This document shows, in pieces, positions 46,594-57,217 of a DNA stretch of 64,000 bases. The stretch lies in the NCBI GenBank assembly GCA_022264855.1, contig JABYQU010000033.1, positions 1 to 64,000 of the forward strand, in the 5' to 3' direction. Every line of letters begins with the position of its first letter. Within the stretch, counting starts at the first letter, position 1. The translations under genes were made by a program, and so were the position numbers. The notes beneath the pieces are model-generated. The model worked only from the letters and a program-made list of their open reading frames with translations, was not told the origin of the DNA and made no database searches. This DNA comes from Lenzites betulinus (lineage: Eukaryota > Basidiomycota > Agaricomycetes > Polyporales > Polyporaceae).

Positions 46594-47359
46594 GGTGGTT
46601 GCGGGTCGAGCTGCACGATCAGTCGCCGCGACTTTCCGCTACGCCCTCCTGCTTATAGTATTACGCTTTCCCTCTAACGTAATAGCTAATCACTCCCCGA
46701 TATGGTAAGCCATGTGTACAAGGTCAGTCCAGATCCATCGTCCTGCCTCCTCCTCCTGCAACGGCCGCGCGGCTTCACGACATCCCCAGCGCAGTACGCA
46801 TCTCAAATGAGTTCTGCGCGAACACGTACTCCGTTTAGAGCGCAACACGTAGGACAGAAGAGTCAGCCTGCGCAGCGCTAGACCTCCTGACTACGTTTTC
46901 AATAACTTGAACCCCGCAGCATGAACACGTCTTCTCCAACGGTGTCGTTCGCACCATAAGGTTCTTACTCCGGTCTCCATGGGAGCGGTCATGGTAGGAG
47001 GTGAACACTGAAGTCATCTGTGCAGCACCCTGAGTCCTTCCAGTGCCACCGTCCGTGCATGAACGCGCCCCTCCGGGCGGCGCGGGTGGGCATCCAGGCG
47101 CCGGTCTGGTCGCATCTAGTTCAAGTTTCAGGGAAACTCCCGTAAAACGCACTGGCCGACGTCCAGGAGCACGGCGCGCGTTGTTACGTGCACATACGTC
47201 ATACATCATCAACCTCGGGACAAGCAGGCTCTGCGGGAATACATACCCTGTCTTTGTTAGACTCGTCAAAATAACAGACGATCTACTATGCATGCATGTC
47301 TCCCTCGATTGCAACAGCCCTTGCGAATTACCTGATATAAACAATCCAGAGATCCCCAA
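46594..47359. other. Intergenic
   Basis: 766 bp upstream of SVF1 and downstream of the DUF6534 gene (both minus). No gene seen. Confidence 0.45.
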
Positions 47360-49573
47360 TTACTGATACATCGGCACCATCGGCCGCGAGTTCAGCTTCC
47401 ACTGGTGACACGAGTCCTCCATGCTCGACCCCTCCTCAGGCTCCGACGGGGGTTCACGACGCCCCCCGCGCGGCCGGCGATACACCTCCTTCACGCCCGA
47501 CTCGTCGTCATCCTCGTCCTCGAACGCCAGCGCTACGCTCGAGTTGTGCTGGATCGCCACCACGACGGGCTGCGCGGGCCCGCTCGCACGGGAGATGCTG
47601 GTCAGGCGCGGAAAGGTGACGTGCCCGATGCGTTCTGCCTGGATGCGCAGGCTCTCGCGCGCGTTCAGGGTCGCGAGGAGGGAGACGGAGTACACTGCGG
47701 AGGGAGAGCGGGCGTGAGGTGAGTATTATGCGGAGTGTACGTGAGGGGGAGACGCACGGCGGGTGCCGATGTAGTAGAACATCACGTAAACGGAGGTTGT
47801 GGGCATGATGACTACCTGTGATGTTCGTTTTGGATGAGACTGCGACCGCAGAGACTGCACAGTGATGGGACGTACGGTGATTAGCGAGACGACCGCGCAG
47901 AAGCTGTATATCGGCATGTTAGTGAAACTGAACGTTTATCATGTCACGGGCTTACGTAGTGAGTGCTCCTGTGTTGATGGTGTATAGTACCTAAGTTAAA
48001 GGCCAAGTCAACAGGTATGTTCCACGGCGCAAGCAAAGTCGCCGTCCATACCAGCTTGTTGATTAGGCGATTTGCTCTGTAGCCCATCATCGGTCAGGAA
48101 TCCGCCCAGGCATGTCAATTACGATAGCCCACTCACCCGGCGGAACCTGTGCGGGACATGGCAAGTAGGATGACGAGTGTCCCGCAAAGTAGGATGTCGG
48201 TCGACGCTGTTACCGAGCTTAGAGCGATGTCGAAGTTCTATGGAGGCAGGTCTAGGTCAGGGCATCTGCAGGCCTCAGCAAAGACAGTGTGCCATACAGC
48301 GAGGCCGATATAGTCCGTCACATCCATCGTCATCAAGCTGCACAGGGAATGAGTGAGCAATAACGGCATGCTCGTTAAATCGGGAAACGCACCTCTTCAT
48401 GAATATAGCTATGAAGGTGAGTGATGAAAGATCAGGCCGTAGTTAAGCACGCTGCGACACCATGCTTACTGAATGCAAGCCCTGCAGTACCGTACTCATC
48501 GTCAATATTAGTAGTGGCTGAACAGGAGCACACGCGTACCGAAATCCCCAAAGACGAAGACAACCTGTGAGAGCTCAGCCTCTTCGTGAACGCGTCAGAA
48601 TGATCGGACGCACCAGCAATGCCGCGAGATATGGCTTTTGGCTCACTGCGGTGTGTTCGTCGATTAGTGATCGTCAATGAGGCGTACGCAGACGTAGAGA
48701 GACAAACATGTCCATATGCGATATGTGTAGAAACTGTTTTCGGTGCTATAAGATTAAAAGTTCGACCTCGCATGGCGGATGTGGTACCTACGATTGAATC
48801 GTAACAACAGCGAATGCCTATTACACTCGGTCAGTATGTGCCGCACGCCGGATGTCGCAGTCCGCGTAAAGATGCTCACATTACACAGCAGTTGCGCCTT
48901 TATGACGATGGTTCTTGTTCAGTCGAAGGGGTGACCAGTGCGAGGACAGACGTACGCTTGATTCCCTGGGTAATGCGGGTCAGGTAGAGCGGGTAAAACA
49001 CCGGCGAACTTGCTCACCAGGGCAGAAGAGTCAAACCTAACGCCTGCACTTCTTTCAAAACAAGGTAGTTCCACACTGTGATGTCCTCATGAGATATACG
49101 CGCAAGCGGGTACAAGACGCGAGAATGCGCACTCGTTGCGCCGTACAGCATAAGATGGAATGCGTCAAAGCTCCACACGAGGGCAACCTGGTTTCCGAAA
49201 ACCTCTTGAGCGTTTCAAACCGGACACACCGACATAGTGCACTCACTAACATCTTCAGGAATCTCCGATCATGGGGGTAATGCTTGTAATACCACACTAC
49301 CTGACCAGTCGCGACTACAATGGTCCACAAGGATCAGCAATGGAACACCGCGCTCTATTTAGGCTTACATACCTCCGAATAGACTGCAGGGAAGTTTCGC
49401 TGAGCCTCGTCGAGAACCCTTCAAGCAGCTTGTGCCTCACCTCGCTGTCACCGCAAGCCCTATCAGGGTGACCCCCAGTCTATAACCGCACAGTTCAGTC
49501 AGCGCGCGATCAAACCTTCCGGGGGCACGTACGTGACGTCAAAGAACGCGTACGGGCTGACCGTGATGGCCAT
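47360..49573 (-). CDS. DUF6534-family seven-helix membrane protein, 20 exons
   Basis: Minus exons 49573-49533, 49479-49441, 49383-49373, 49314-49247, 49187-49018, 48965-48956, 48897-48880, 48817-48792, 48745-48708, 48645-48614, 48564-48540, 48481-48470, 48408-48393, 48337-48298, 48237-48137, 48076-48052, 47990-47956, 47903-47876, 47815-47758 and 47694-47360. Together they make 1,128 nt, 375 residues, all phases consistent. Joined helices: TLGVTLIGLAVTASLFGVAT, LVALVWSFDAFHLMLYGAT, LLCNAFAVVTIQS, FYTYRIWTLS, LLVVFVFGDFGLAF, SSVTASTDILLCGTLVILLA and VLYTINTGALTTFCAVVSLI. The last helix is followed by the signature LYSVSLLATLNARESLR. This matches DUF6534, a large Agaricomycete membrane family of unknown function with receptor-like topology. 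The cytosolic tail is acidic and ends PMVPMYQ. Exons of 10-18 nt make it invisible to ORF scanning. The 10-nt exon (48965-48956) is the least certain. Confidence 0.85.
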
Positions 49574-51088
49574 CGTCGCAGCTCGGGCTCATGCGCTCCC
49601 CTCCCGGAGTGTCCGAGAGGCAGGACGACGCGAAAGTGGGCGGGGACGTCGAGGGGGCGGGGCTGGGCCGCAAGTCGCTGGAAGGGAGCTGGAATCCACA
49701 CGCGCCCGCGCGTCTTTCACGATGCATTTATGTCTCGGCACGCCTTCGATTTCTAGTGCGGACGCATGGGATCGGAGTGCAATGCGGCACCTGCCGCGTC
49801 CTGCGAATATCCACTCGGGCCCGGGGACAGGGACCAGGGCGGGAGCTGCGCAACTACTACTAGTGCTGTTTGAATGCTGCCAGGGAGGCCAGGCAGTCCC
49901 GTTGCCAGTGGCCGACCGCCGCCGTTTCGCTGGGCGAGCTGGCGACGGGGAAATCACGTCGCTTCATGTCGTCGATCCAGAGAAAACGGTCGTGCGTGCT
50001 CCCCTCCGCGGTTTTACCGGAGGACCGACCGTTACGCTGCACGCTGAGGGTGTCGGATCTAGCAATGCATACCGCAAAGCCCCATCAACGGTTGTTGGGC
50101 CCCACTAGCACCAGGCTCTGCGTACGTGAGATGCCCCAGACATCCCCAACCCAATCAGAGAGAACGAGCCCAGAGCACGCCTTACGTAGCGCACTGCGCC
50201 CGCTCCCCCGTCCTCTCGCGCGGCGGGCCCGGGTCACAGGCAAGCGAGGATGGCAGGGCGCCCGGCAGCGCAGCCGCCAACGCACATGAGCAGCGCGGAA
50301 GCAGCACGCTGAATAGCGGTGTGTATGTGCGCACGCAGCGCGCCGCTGATTGGGCGGGCGAAGTGTCCGCCGCGGCGGGTCCGGGGGAACTGTAGTGTTG
50401 TGGGAGCGGGTGGGTCAGACGACCGGGCGAGTGCGAGGATGCTGCCATGCCAGGGTGTCGTTCTGTGCGATTAATTTATGTGAGGCATGGGGACGGGGCG
50501 CGTGCCGGTACATGGTGATTAGCTCTAGGAGGGGGTATTGAGTATTGGTGACTTACGCGCGGGGGGCGCACGCTGTGAATCCTGCGATGAGGATGACAAC
50601 GCGTGGGGTGCATCATGGAAGTGGAAGGCAAGAGTGCTGCTCTGCTGATCGCGGCACTTATACGCATGCACGTTCGCCTCTCACTCTAAAGCAGCTCAAT
50701 CCTCACACTCACATGGCCAGGCCACATCCCAGCAGAACGCCTCAAAACCGCTGCTCAACGTCACACACGCACACAAAAAATGGGGGATATGCTCTTTTTC
50801 CGGGGGGACCAGTGGGTAAGGAGTGTCAAGGTACAAAGTCGAGCAGGTGCATCCAGTACGTGCTACAGCGCGCGCCCGCGCCGAAAAAAAGGACAGCGCG
50901 GGCGGCGGAAAGAACTAGGAGGAAAAGCAGTACTATAACAGCCGGGTGGGGCAGCGACCCTCGGGATCGGGGAAAGCAAGTCTCGTCTACAAAGCCGGCG
51001 CGCAGGGTATCGCATTAGGCGCGGCCGTCTTCAAAGCTTCTCAGGCAGGCGGATCACGTCGAACAGGCGGGGCAAGAAGGGACAAGGC
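49574..51088. other. Intergenic
   Basis: 1.5 kb between the DUF6534 gene start and the 3' end of the secreted-protein gene. Open frames are short and unconvincing. Confidence 0.45.
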
Positions 51089-53365
51089 TCAGTGCGACGC
51101 GTTGCACGTCGTCTGCTGGTCCCCGCACGCGGAGACGGTGAGCGTGCCCTTGTTGCCGGACGCGTTGGCCGCGTTCGCGCACTGGTTGTGCTGCACGTCG
51201 CACGAGCGGCCGAGCGCGCTCGCGAGGTCCTTGAACGACGAGTTGCCGGTGACCTGGAACGAGCCGTCCGCGTTCTGCGTCACGCTGGGCGCGGTGACGC
51301 CGCCGAGCGCGCCGGTGAACGTCTGCAGGTTCGCGCCCGACGACGCGGCGGCGGCGGTGGTTGCGGCGGCAGCGGCAGCCTGTGGGGGGCGTTAGGTCAG
51401 TTGCGGCTCGCTGTGGTCTGTGGGGTGCGCGAGGGACGTACGGAGGTGGTGGCAGCGGCGGTGGTCTTGGCGGCAGCGGTGGTCGTGGCGGCGGCAGCAG
51501 CAGTGGTTGCGGCGGCGGCACCGGAGCCGGTGCTACCCGCAATGACGTTGCCCTGGTCGTCAACAGCGGCAACAGCCGCGAAGTTGGTCGTGATGCCGAA
51601 GACAGCGTTGAACGCGTCGGCCTGGGCGCCCGTCTTCGCAGTCTTGCTGTCGGCGGCGGTGCGCGCGGTCTGGCACGTCGCCTTAGCGGTCGCATCGGCC
51701 TTGCACGAGTTCGTCAGGGTGTCGCAGATGAACTGGGTGATGATGTCGATGTTCTGCGCAGAGCCGTGGTTGTACGAGGCTGGGTCGCACGTCAGTCAGC
51801 GCACAGCGCGGGGCTACGGGGAAGTGCCACTCACTCTTGTCGACGGGCTGGAAGCTGGTCTCCTTGCGGTTGTCAAAGCCGGTGGCGAACTCGATCTGGG
51901 GGACGGTGCAAGAGCCGAAGTTGCCAATACCGCTGGAGCCCGCCGCGGCGCTGCCGCTGGTAGCGCTGTTGCCGCTGGACGCGGCGGCGCTGCTGCTGGA
52001 GGAAGCGGCGGTGGCAGTGGCCGAACCGGTGCCGGCGATGACGTTGCCCTGGTCGTCGACGGAGGCAACAGCCGCGAAGTCGGTCGTGATACCGAAAACA
52101 GCGTTGAACGCATCGGCCTGGGCACCAGTCTTCGCGGTCTTCGTGTCAGCGGCCGTGCGCGCGGTCTGGCAGGTCGCCTTGGCGGTCGCGTCCGCACCAC
52201 AGCTGTTGGTGAGCGTGTCGCACATAAACTGGGTGATAATGTCGATGTTCTGCGCGGAGCCGTGGTTGTACGAGGCTATAGCGGCGGGTCAGATACCATG
52301 ATGGATAGATGCAGGCGCCAAGACTCACTCTTGTCAACGGGCTGGAAGCTGGTCTCCTTGCGGTTGTCGAACCCAGTAGCGAACTCAATCTGGGGGACCG
52401 TGCACGAGCCGAAGTTGCCGATGCTGCCAGCGTCGCCGGTAGCAGTCGCAGCAGCAGCGGTAGTGGCAGCGGCCACGGCAGTGGTAGCGGCAGCGTCGGT
52501 GGCAGAGGCGGTCACAGTGACGGTGACAACGCTCTGTTGATTGACTGGTGAGCAGCCATTTTCGACACCATAAGCACGACGAGCACATACCTCACAGGGC
52601 TCATCAGCAGCAGCGCTGGTGGCGACGGCCAGGTTGGCGGTGGTGGTGCTGGCTGCAGCGGAGACAGACGCAGCCACGGAGGAACCAGACGATGCGCTGC
52701 CAGTAGTACCGAAGGGGAAGGTGTTCGGCTGCGAGCCCTTCTGCACGGTCTTGCTGGTAGCGGGGTCGAAGAAGGCGTTAGGGTCGTTCGCAGGGTCCTG
52801 AGCCTGAACCAAGCCGTTGAGCTGCGCGTTCTTGGGTGCCTTTTGGCAGAAGACGGAGTTGCGGTTGATGTTCGGCTGCACCGAAAAGTCCTGTCGGGGC
52901 CGAGATGTTAGGAGCGCCGTGACAGCATGGTCAAAGTGAAGACTAACGGGAGGCGTGTTCTTCTCGGCCTGGCGGTACTCGATGGCAAGCTGGATCATGG
53001 TCGCCTTGGTGGCGTCATCGAACTGCTGGGCGGCGTCTGCGCAGGCAGTCAATATCCGCGTGCGCTGCCATTCGAGAACAAAGACACGTACCGATAATCT
53101 GGTCGGCCATGTCCTGCTGCGAGCACTCGGGTTGAGCGGCAAGAAGGGGGGTGATGGCGGCGCCGGCCAAGTTGCCACAGACGTCGCCTCTGCATGCGGC
53201 AGAAAGCTTGTCGATGACAGGGGGGTGCTCCTGGCTGAAGCGGCGGGGGCTAAGGAAGACGGCCCGGTCATCCCGCTCGAGCCACCTCATGCGGGCAAAG
53301 GCCTGCTCAGAAGCGGCGAGCATGGAGAAGGCGACGAGGGCAGCTTGAGACTTGGAGAACATCAT
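51089..53365 (-). CDS. Secreted protein with tandemly duplicated cysteine module
   Basis: Minus exons 53365-53092, 53036-52948, 52890-52591, 52533-52329, 52275-51835, 51779-51442 and 51379-51089, 645 residues. A signal peptide (MMFSKSQAALVAFSMLAASE, QAFA) begins the protein. The N-terminal domain has DKLSAACRGDVCGNLAGAA and CSQQDMADQIIDAAQQFDD. Then two near-identical copies of a ~165-residue module occur: FGSCTVPQIEFATGFDNRKE with FQPVDK, next SYNHGSAQNIDIITQF with a CDTLTNSC pair, then ATCQTARTAAD, TGAQADAFNAVFGIT and DDQGNVIAG. Ala/Thr/Ser-rich linkers follow each copy. A shorter relative closes the protein (FKDLASALGRSCDVQHNQCA and CGDQQTTCNASH). This is a widespread but uncharacterised basidiomycete extracellular family, sometimes labelled ribosomal protein S17 in databases, which nothing here supports. 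Wall or matrix location is inferred. Confidence 0.85.
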
Positions 53366-56224
53366 GGTGAACTAGGTGTAAAAAAGAATGGGGCTAGCGG
53401 GAGATGATGTTGCTCAGAACGAGGGAAAGCAAGCGGGCTGCACTGGATGGCACCGACGAAAGAGGGATGACACCTGGTCTCGGGAAGAAGGCAGAAGGCG
53501 GCCGTTCAACGAACCAGTAAAGGTCTTGAAGGAAAGAGCAAGGAGGGAGGGGGAAAAGAGGTGAGGGCGGCGGGCGGAGGGGGCGGGCCTTTTATCGAAA
53601 ACTTGGGGCGCATGTGGCAGGATCAGACCAGCGTCGCAGCCGGCAGCGATGGCCCGGAACAAGGGACACGCGGTAATTGACGGTCGGAGGACGCGCGACG
53701 CGTGCACGGGCCCGGCGGAGGTGATCCAGCACAAGCCCAACCCGGAAGGTGTGTAGGATCGAGTCCGCGTTGCCTGGAGACTCACGTCAATTCCCCGCGT
53801 CCAGCCCGCCCGTGCCTGATATCGGCACCCCCTCCAATTAGCCGGGGGATCGGCCACGACGAGCGAGGACGAACGTCGGCCTCACCGCCGTCGTCAACTC
53901 CCCCTCGAGCGGCGAGCCTCTGTCGCGCACCGGGACACACGCGCACCGGCGTGCACACCTCCCTTGTTCTCCCGTATTCGACGCTCCCACCGCGGACGCG
54001 CGGAGTACTTCGTGTGCAATATGGCCCAGGAGGATCAGAAACAACAACAGAAGGCGCGATCGATGCCGCGCGCCCGGCCCGCCGCACCCCAGCGTGCCGT
54101 TGCAGTGTTGCCACAGCGACTCCGCGAGCCGTTGCCACCCACCGCGTCCGCCCCAGGCCTGCTCTGAGCTGTGCTCTCACACCTCCTGCGCACAAATCCA
54201 ATCGTGCCGCGTTCTGCGGCAGGGCACCCCGACAGTCGAACATTGATTCATGAAGCATGAAGATCGCACGAAGGCCTCCAACGCCCAGCGCCCCAGGAGA
54301 GACCTTGGGGACGCAGCACGGTGATGGATGGGGTCGTCCTCCAAGGGTCGGAGGCATGCATGCAAGACACGCCCTCGCAACGCGGTCTTAGCGCGGAGCA
54401 TAGGACGACTTCCCGAGATAACAATGCCGCGGGCGCGCTCGATGCCGCAGAGGTCGCCCAACTTCCAAGCCTTCCAGAACTGACGTCGAGGAACGTCCCC
54501 GAGGTATAATTAACAAGCCTTCGTGTGCCGCCCTGTGTCCAGGCACGACCCAGCGGGCCCTCCAAGCCCGGGCGGATGACTGCGGATGACCCCATGTGTG
54601 TTCGGATCCCGTCGCGTTGGAACTCAGAACTGTGATGGTCCCTGCTCGAGCACCGAGCGCGCGCGCGGCCAGCGAGGCTTCGACTTGTTCATCAAGTGCA
54701 GCTACCTCCGAGAGCAAACGGCGTGCTCCCATAAGGCAGCTATGTATCAGCGGCTTGGGTGAGTACACGACCAATCACTGTGCTCCCATCGTCGTCGCCC
54801 CGCAACGCTGACACTAGCTAAAACAAAGCCTCGGTCGGACATGGCAGCATAAGTTCGAGACACCGGGCGTATAAGTGTGTCGGGCTCTCACCAATGCTTT
54901 CCGCTCCGGAGAGCTCGAGGGAGCCCATGCGAATCCGGCCTTGAAACTGCTTCCTCGGGTTACGTTAGCTCCCCGCGACCTCCAACAAGCACCACCATGC
55001 CGCACGCCGTGCATCGTCGCCGAGGCAACTAGCAGGAAATTTGACAGTACCATCTCACAGCAACGTGGACAAACATAAGGTCTTGTTCTCTGCCAAGGAT
55101 CTGGCATCGCGCTGCGCGGGGAAGCCGGCGTATAAAGCAGACCGATTTGGTCGTTAATATAGACACCCTTCCGCGTCGAAGAGTTTATTTGCCTTTACGG
55201 AACGGGAAGGTGCCCGTGACGCTGCCCAACGTCATGCTTGGCATTGGAACATCCCCAGTTACCCGAGAGCGTGAGGATTCCTATAGACTGACCGTAATGG
55301 GATGCCGACCGAAGTAGTCGCATGTTCACGGTCCGTCGGATAGCGCTCAAGTCCCTGCGAGAAATAGACGTCTGGCGGGGTATTTGGATACGCAGATACG
55401 GAATGACGACGTCGCCTGCTACGCGGCTTTGTTGGAATTTTTCATGAGTCGGCTTGTGCGTGACCTTCGTGGTTCTAGCATAGTCAAGCGCAAGGACATG
55501 TATGTTTCACTTACCTTGGGAGGGTCAAGTGCCCAGAACGCGCCTTCGAATACGATACACTGTATAGTGAAGAACAGCCAGATGTCATTGGGCGACGGTA
55601 ACTTATCCACGGTGATTGGGTTAAGCCATGAGCGTCTAAAGTAACAATATTAAGCGCCTGCGCGGGAGTGACCGGAGCCGGAAGCCTGAATGTTGGTCAG
55701 ACTTGTGGAAGATATTTGAGGGAAGAGCGGGAGGTTGGATATCCCTATGGATGCAGCGACGGCTGAGGCCATGGCCGTACGCGGAACCATGCATTCACTT
55801 CTGTGCGTTGTGAAAGGTAATTTGTCGAGCTTGGAGACACGTCGAGCAGCATTTCGTAAGACACATGCACACCATTTAGAAGGACTTACCTTGACCAACA
55901 TGTTGCTCGTCGGCTTAATAGGACCATATGTAATAGGCCGGCGTCTTCCCGACGACAGATGATACGCGCAGAGGTCTGGATATGTCTGGGTGCGGGGAAA
56001 CGCGGAGTCGGCAGGCCTCGACTTGGTCTGGGCCGCCCTAGGATGTTGCTTGCGGACTCGAGGTGACCGCGAGCGACGAGCAGGAATGCAAGGGCAGCGT
56101 ATACGCAGTGGTTTCCGTCCAGCATTAAGGGAGACTTTAATTGCTCTACTTAGGGGAACAAGGATTGCATTCGTCCGGAGGCATGCTCGTGGTACACAAC
56201 GTGGCCGAACATGCGCGCAGGCAC
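53366..56224. other. 2.9-kb region without a confident gene
   Basis: Left part is the presumed promoter of the secreted-protein gene. At 55400-55640 (minus) one well-formed exon frame with GTAAGT donor is visible (see findings), hinting at a short unidentified gene. The rest shows no supportable coding sequence. Confidence 0.4.
55518..55638 (-). CDS. Possible exon of an unidentified small membrane protein gene
   Basis: Between a TTTAG acceptor (55638 side) and a GTAAGT donor (55517 side) the minus strand reads RSWLNPITVDKLPSPNDIW and then LFFTIQCIVFEGAFWAL with DPPK. It has a hydrophobic helix, good codon usage and clean splice signals. A next exon after CTATGCTAG would give NHEGHAQADS and stop near 55443. 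Upstream exons could not be joined with confidence and no family was recognised, so this is a partial, tentative call. Confidence 0.35.
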
Positions 56225-56802
56225 TTAGTGGTGCTCGTGGGAGTGCTCGCCAGCACCCTGGTTGTCGAGGGCGTAGACTGTGCATGAAAGGACTGAGCAC
56301 GGGAGGGCGGAACGATAAGGAGGGAGACGCACCAGAGCCGCACTCGGGGCAGCGGCGGTTCTTCTGGCTGGTGAGGTTCATCCAGAGGAGCTCGTGCGAC
56401 TCGGCGGGGCTTCCAGTGCAGCCGATGATGCGCTCGGGTTCCTACAGCGCGTTGAGCTCTCTCAGGGGGGCAGAACGGGGGTGGTGCGTGTCTTACCAGG
56501 GAGAAGACCTTGATAGGGTCAGCGAGGGTGCCAATGCGGGACGAGTCGAGGGGGGCTTGGTCGAAGACCTCGACGCCCTCAATGGCACCAAGGATCTGAA
56601 GACGCTCGAGACCAGTCGCCTGGTTCTCGTCGGTGGGGATCTCGCCGGCCTTCGCGCCCTCGCCGAAGATTTGGGGGGTAGCGTGCTCCGAGCGACGCGC
56701 AGCGGAGGTGGAGAGGGTGCGCGCAGCAAGGGCCGCACGGGCGGGCTTGAAGACGGCGCGGCGGGCGACGAGGGCGGCGGGGCGGACGGCGGCGGCGAAC
56801 AT
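56225..56802 (-). CDS. COX4: Cytochrome c oxidase zinc-binding subunit (yeast COX4 / animal COX5B)
   Basis: Minus exons 56802-56497, 56441-56333 and 56277-56225, 155 residues. The N-terminus MFAAAVRPAALVARRAVFKP with ARTLSTSAARRS is a mitochondrial presequence. The mature part contains ATGLERLQILGAIEGVEVFD and PIKVFSL, then EPERIIGCTGSPAESHELLW and NRRCPECGS. The cysteines in GCTG and CPECG plus the following VYALDNQG match the zinc site of the nuclear-encoded matrix subunit of complex IV. The His-rich end GEHSHEHH is typical of fungal copies. Head to head with the VCX1-type gene, 415 bp apart. Confidence 0.95.
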
Positions 56803-57217
56803 GGTTTTTGGGAGACTGCAACGAGCAGAGGACGACGTCGGGACGATGATGGGCTTTGCGTGACGAGCCGGGTCACGTCTGCGACTGGTCACAGAGTCAC
56901 TTGCCGTGACTTAGGCGTTTGCCCGCGGAAGCGCACAAGGCGATGACGTAATGGGCTTCGCGCGCGCTGTGCTCGGCCCAAAGAAGCAGGGAAGTTGAAT
57001 CGAGCCGTCACACTATAATTACCGAGAGAGCTTGAAGATCGCGTAGGGCACGGCTAAGGGAGAGTGGCGGCTTGAAACATGCAACCCCCGTCTTCTCTCG
57101 CTCGCCTCGCCCGCAGCAGCTTGACCAGAACCACGACGGTCACTGGTGACCTCCCCCACATTCCTTCAGCATATACCCACCACGCCCTGCCAAGACTCGG
57201 CCGCCCGACCTCACACT
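56803..57217. promoter_or_regulatory. Divergent promoter region COX4 / VCX1-type gene
   Basis: 415 bp between start codons. No specific element recognised. Confidence 0.45.

Noticed and set aside
51092..52540. 482-codon plus frame over the duplicated secreted gene
   Set aside because: Shadow of minus exons and introns; the minus model has signal peptide, splice sites and conserved cysteines.
55650..56381. 243-codon minus frame running out of COX4 exon 2
   Set aside because: It reads through the COX4 intron and last exon out of frame; COX4 itself splices to the VYALDNQG end. The far part may overlap an unidentified gene but is not supported in this frame.
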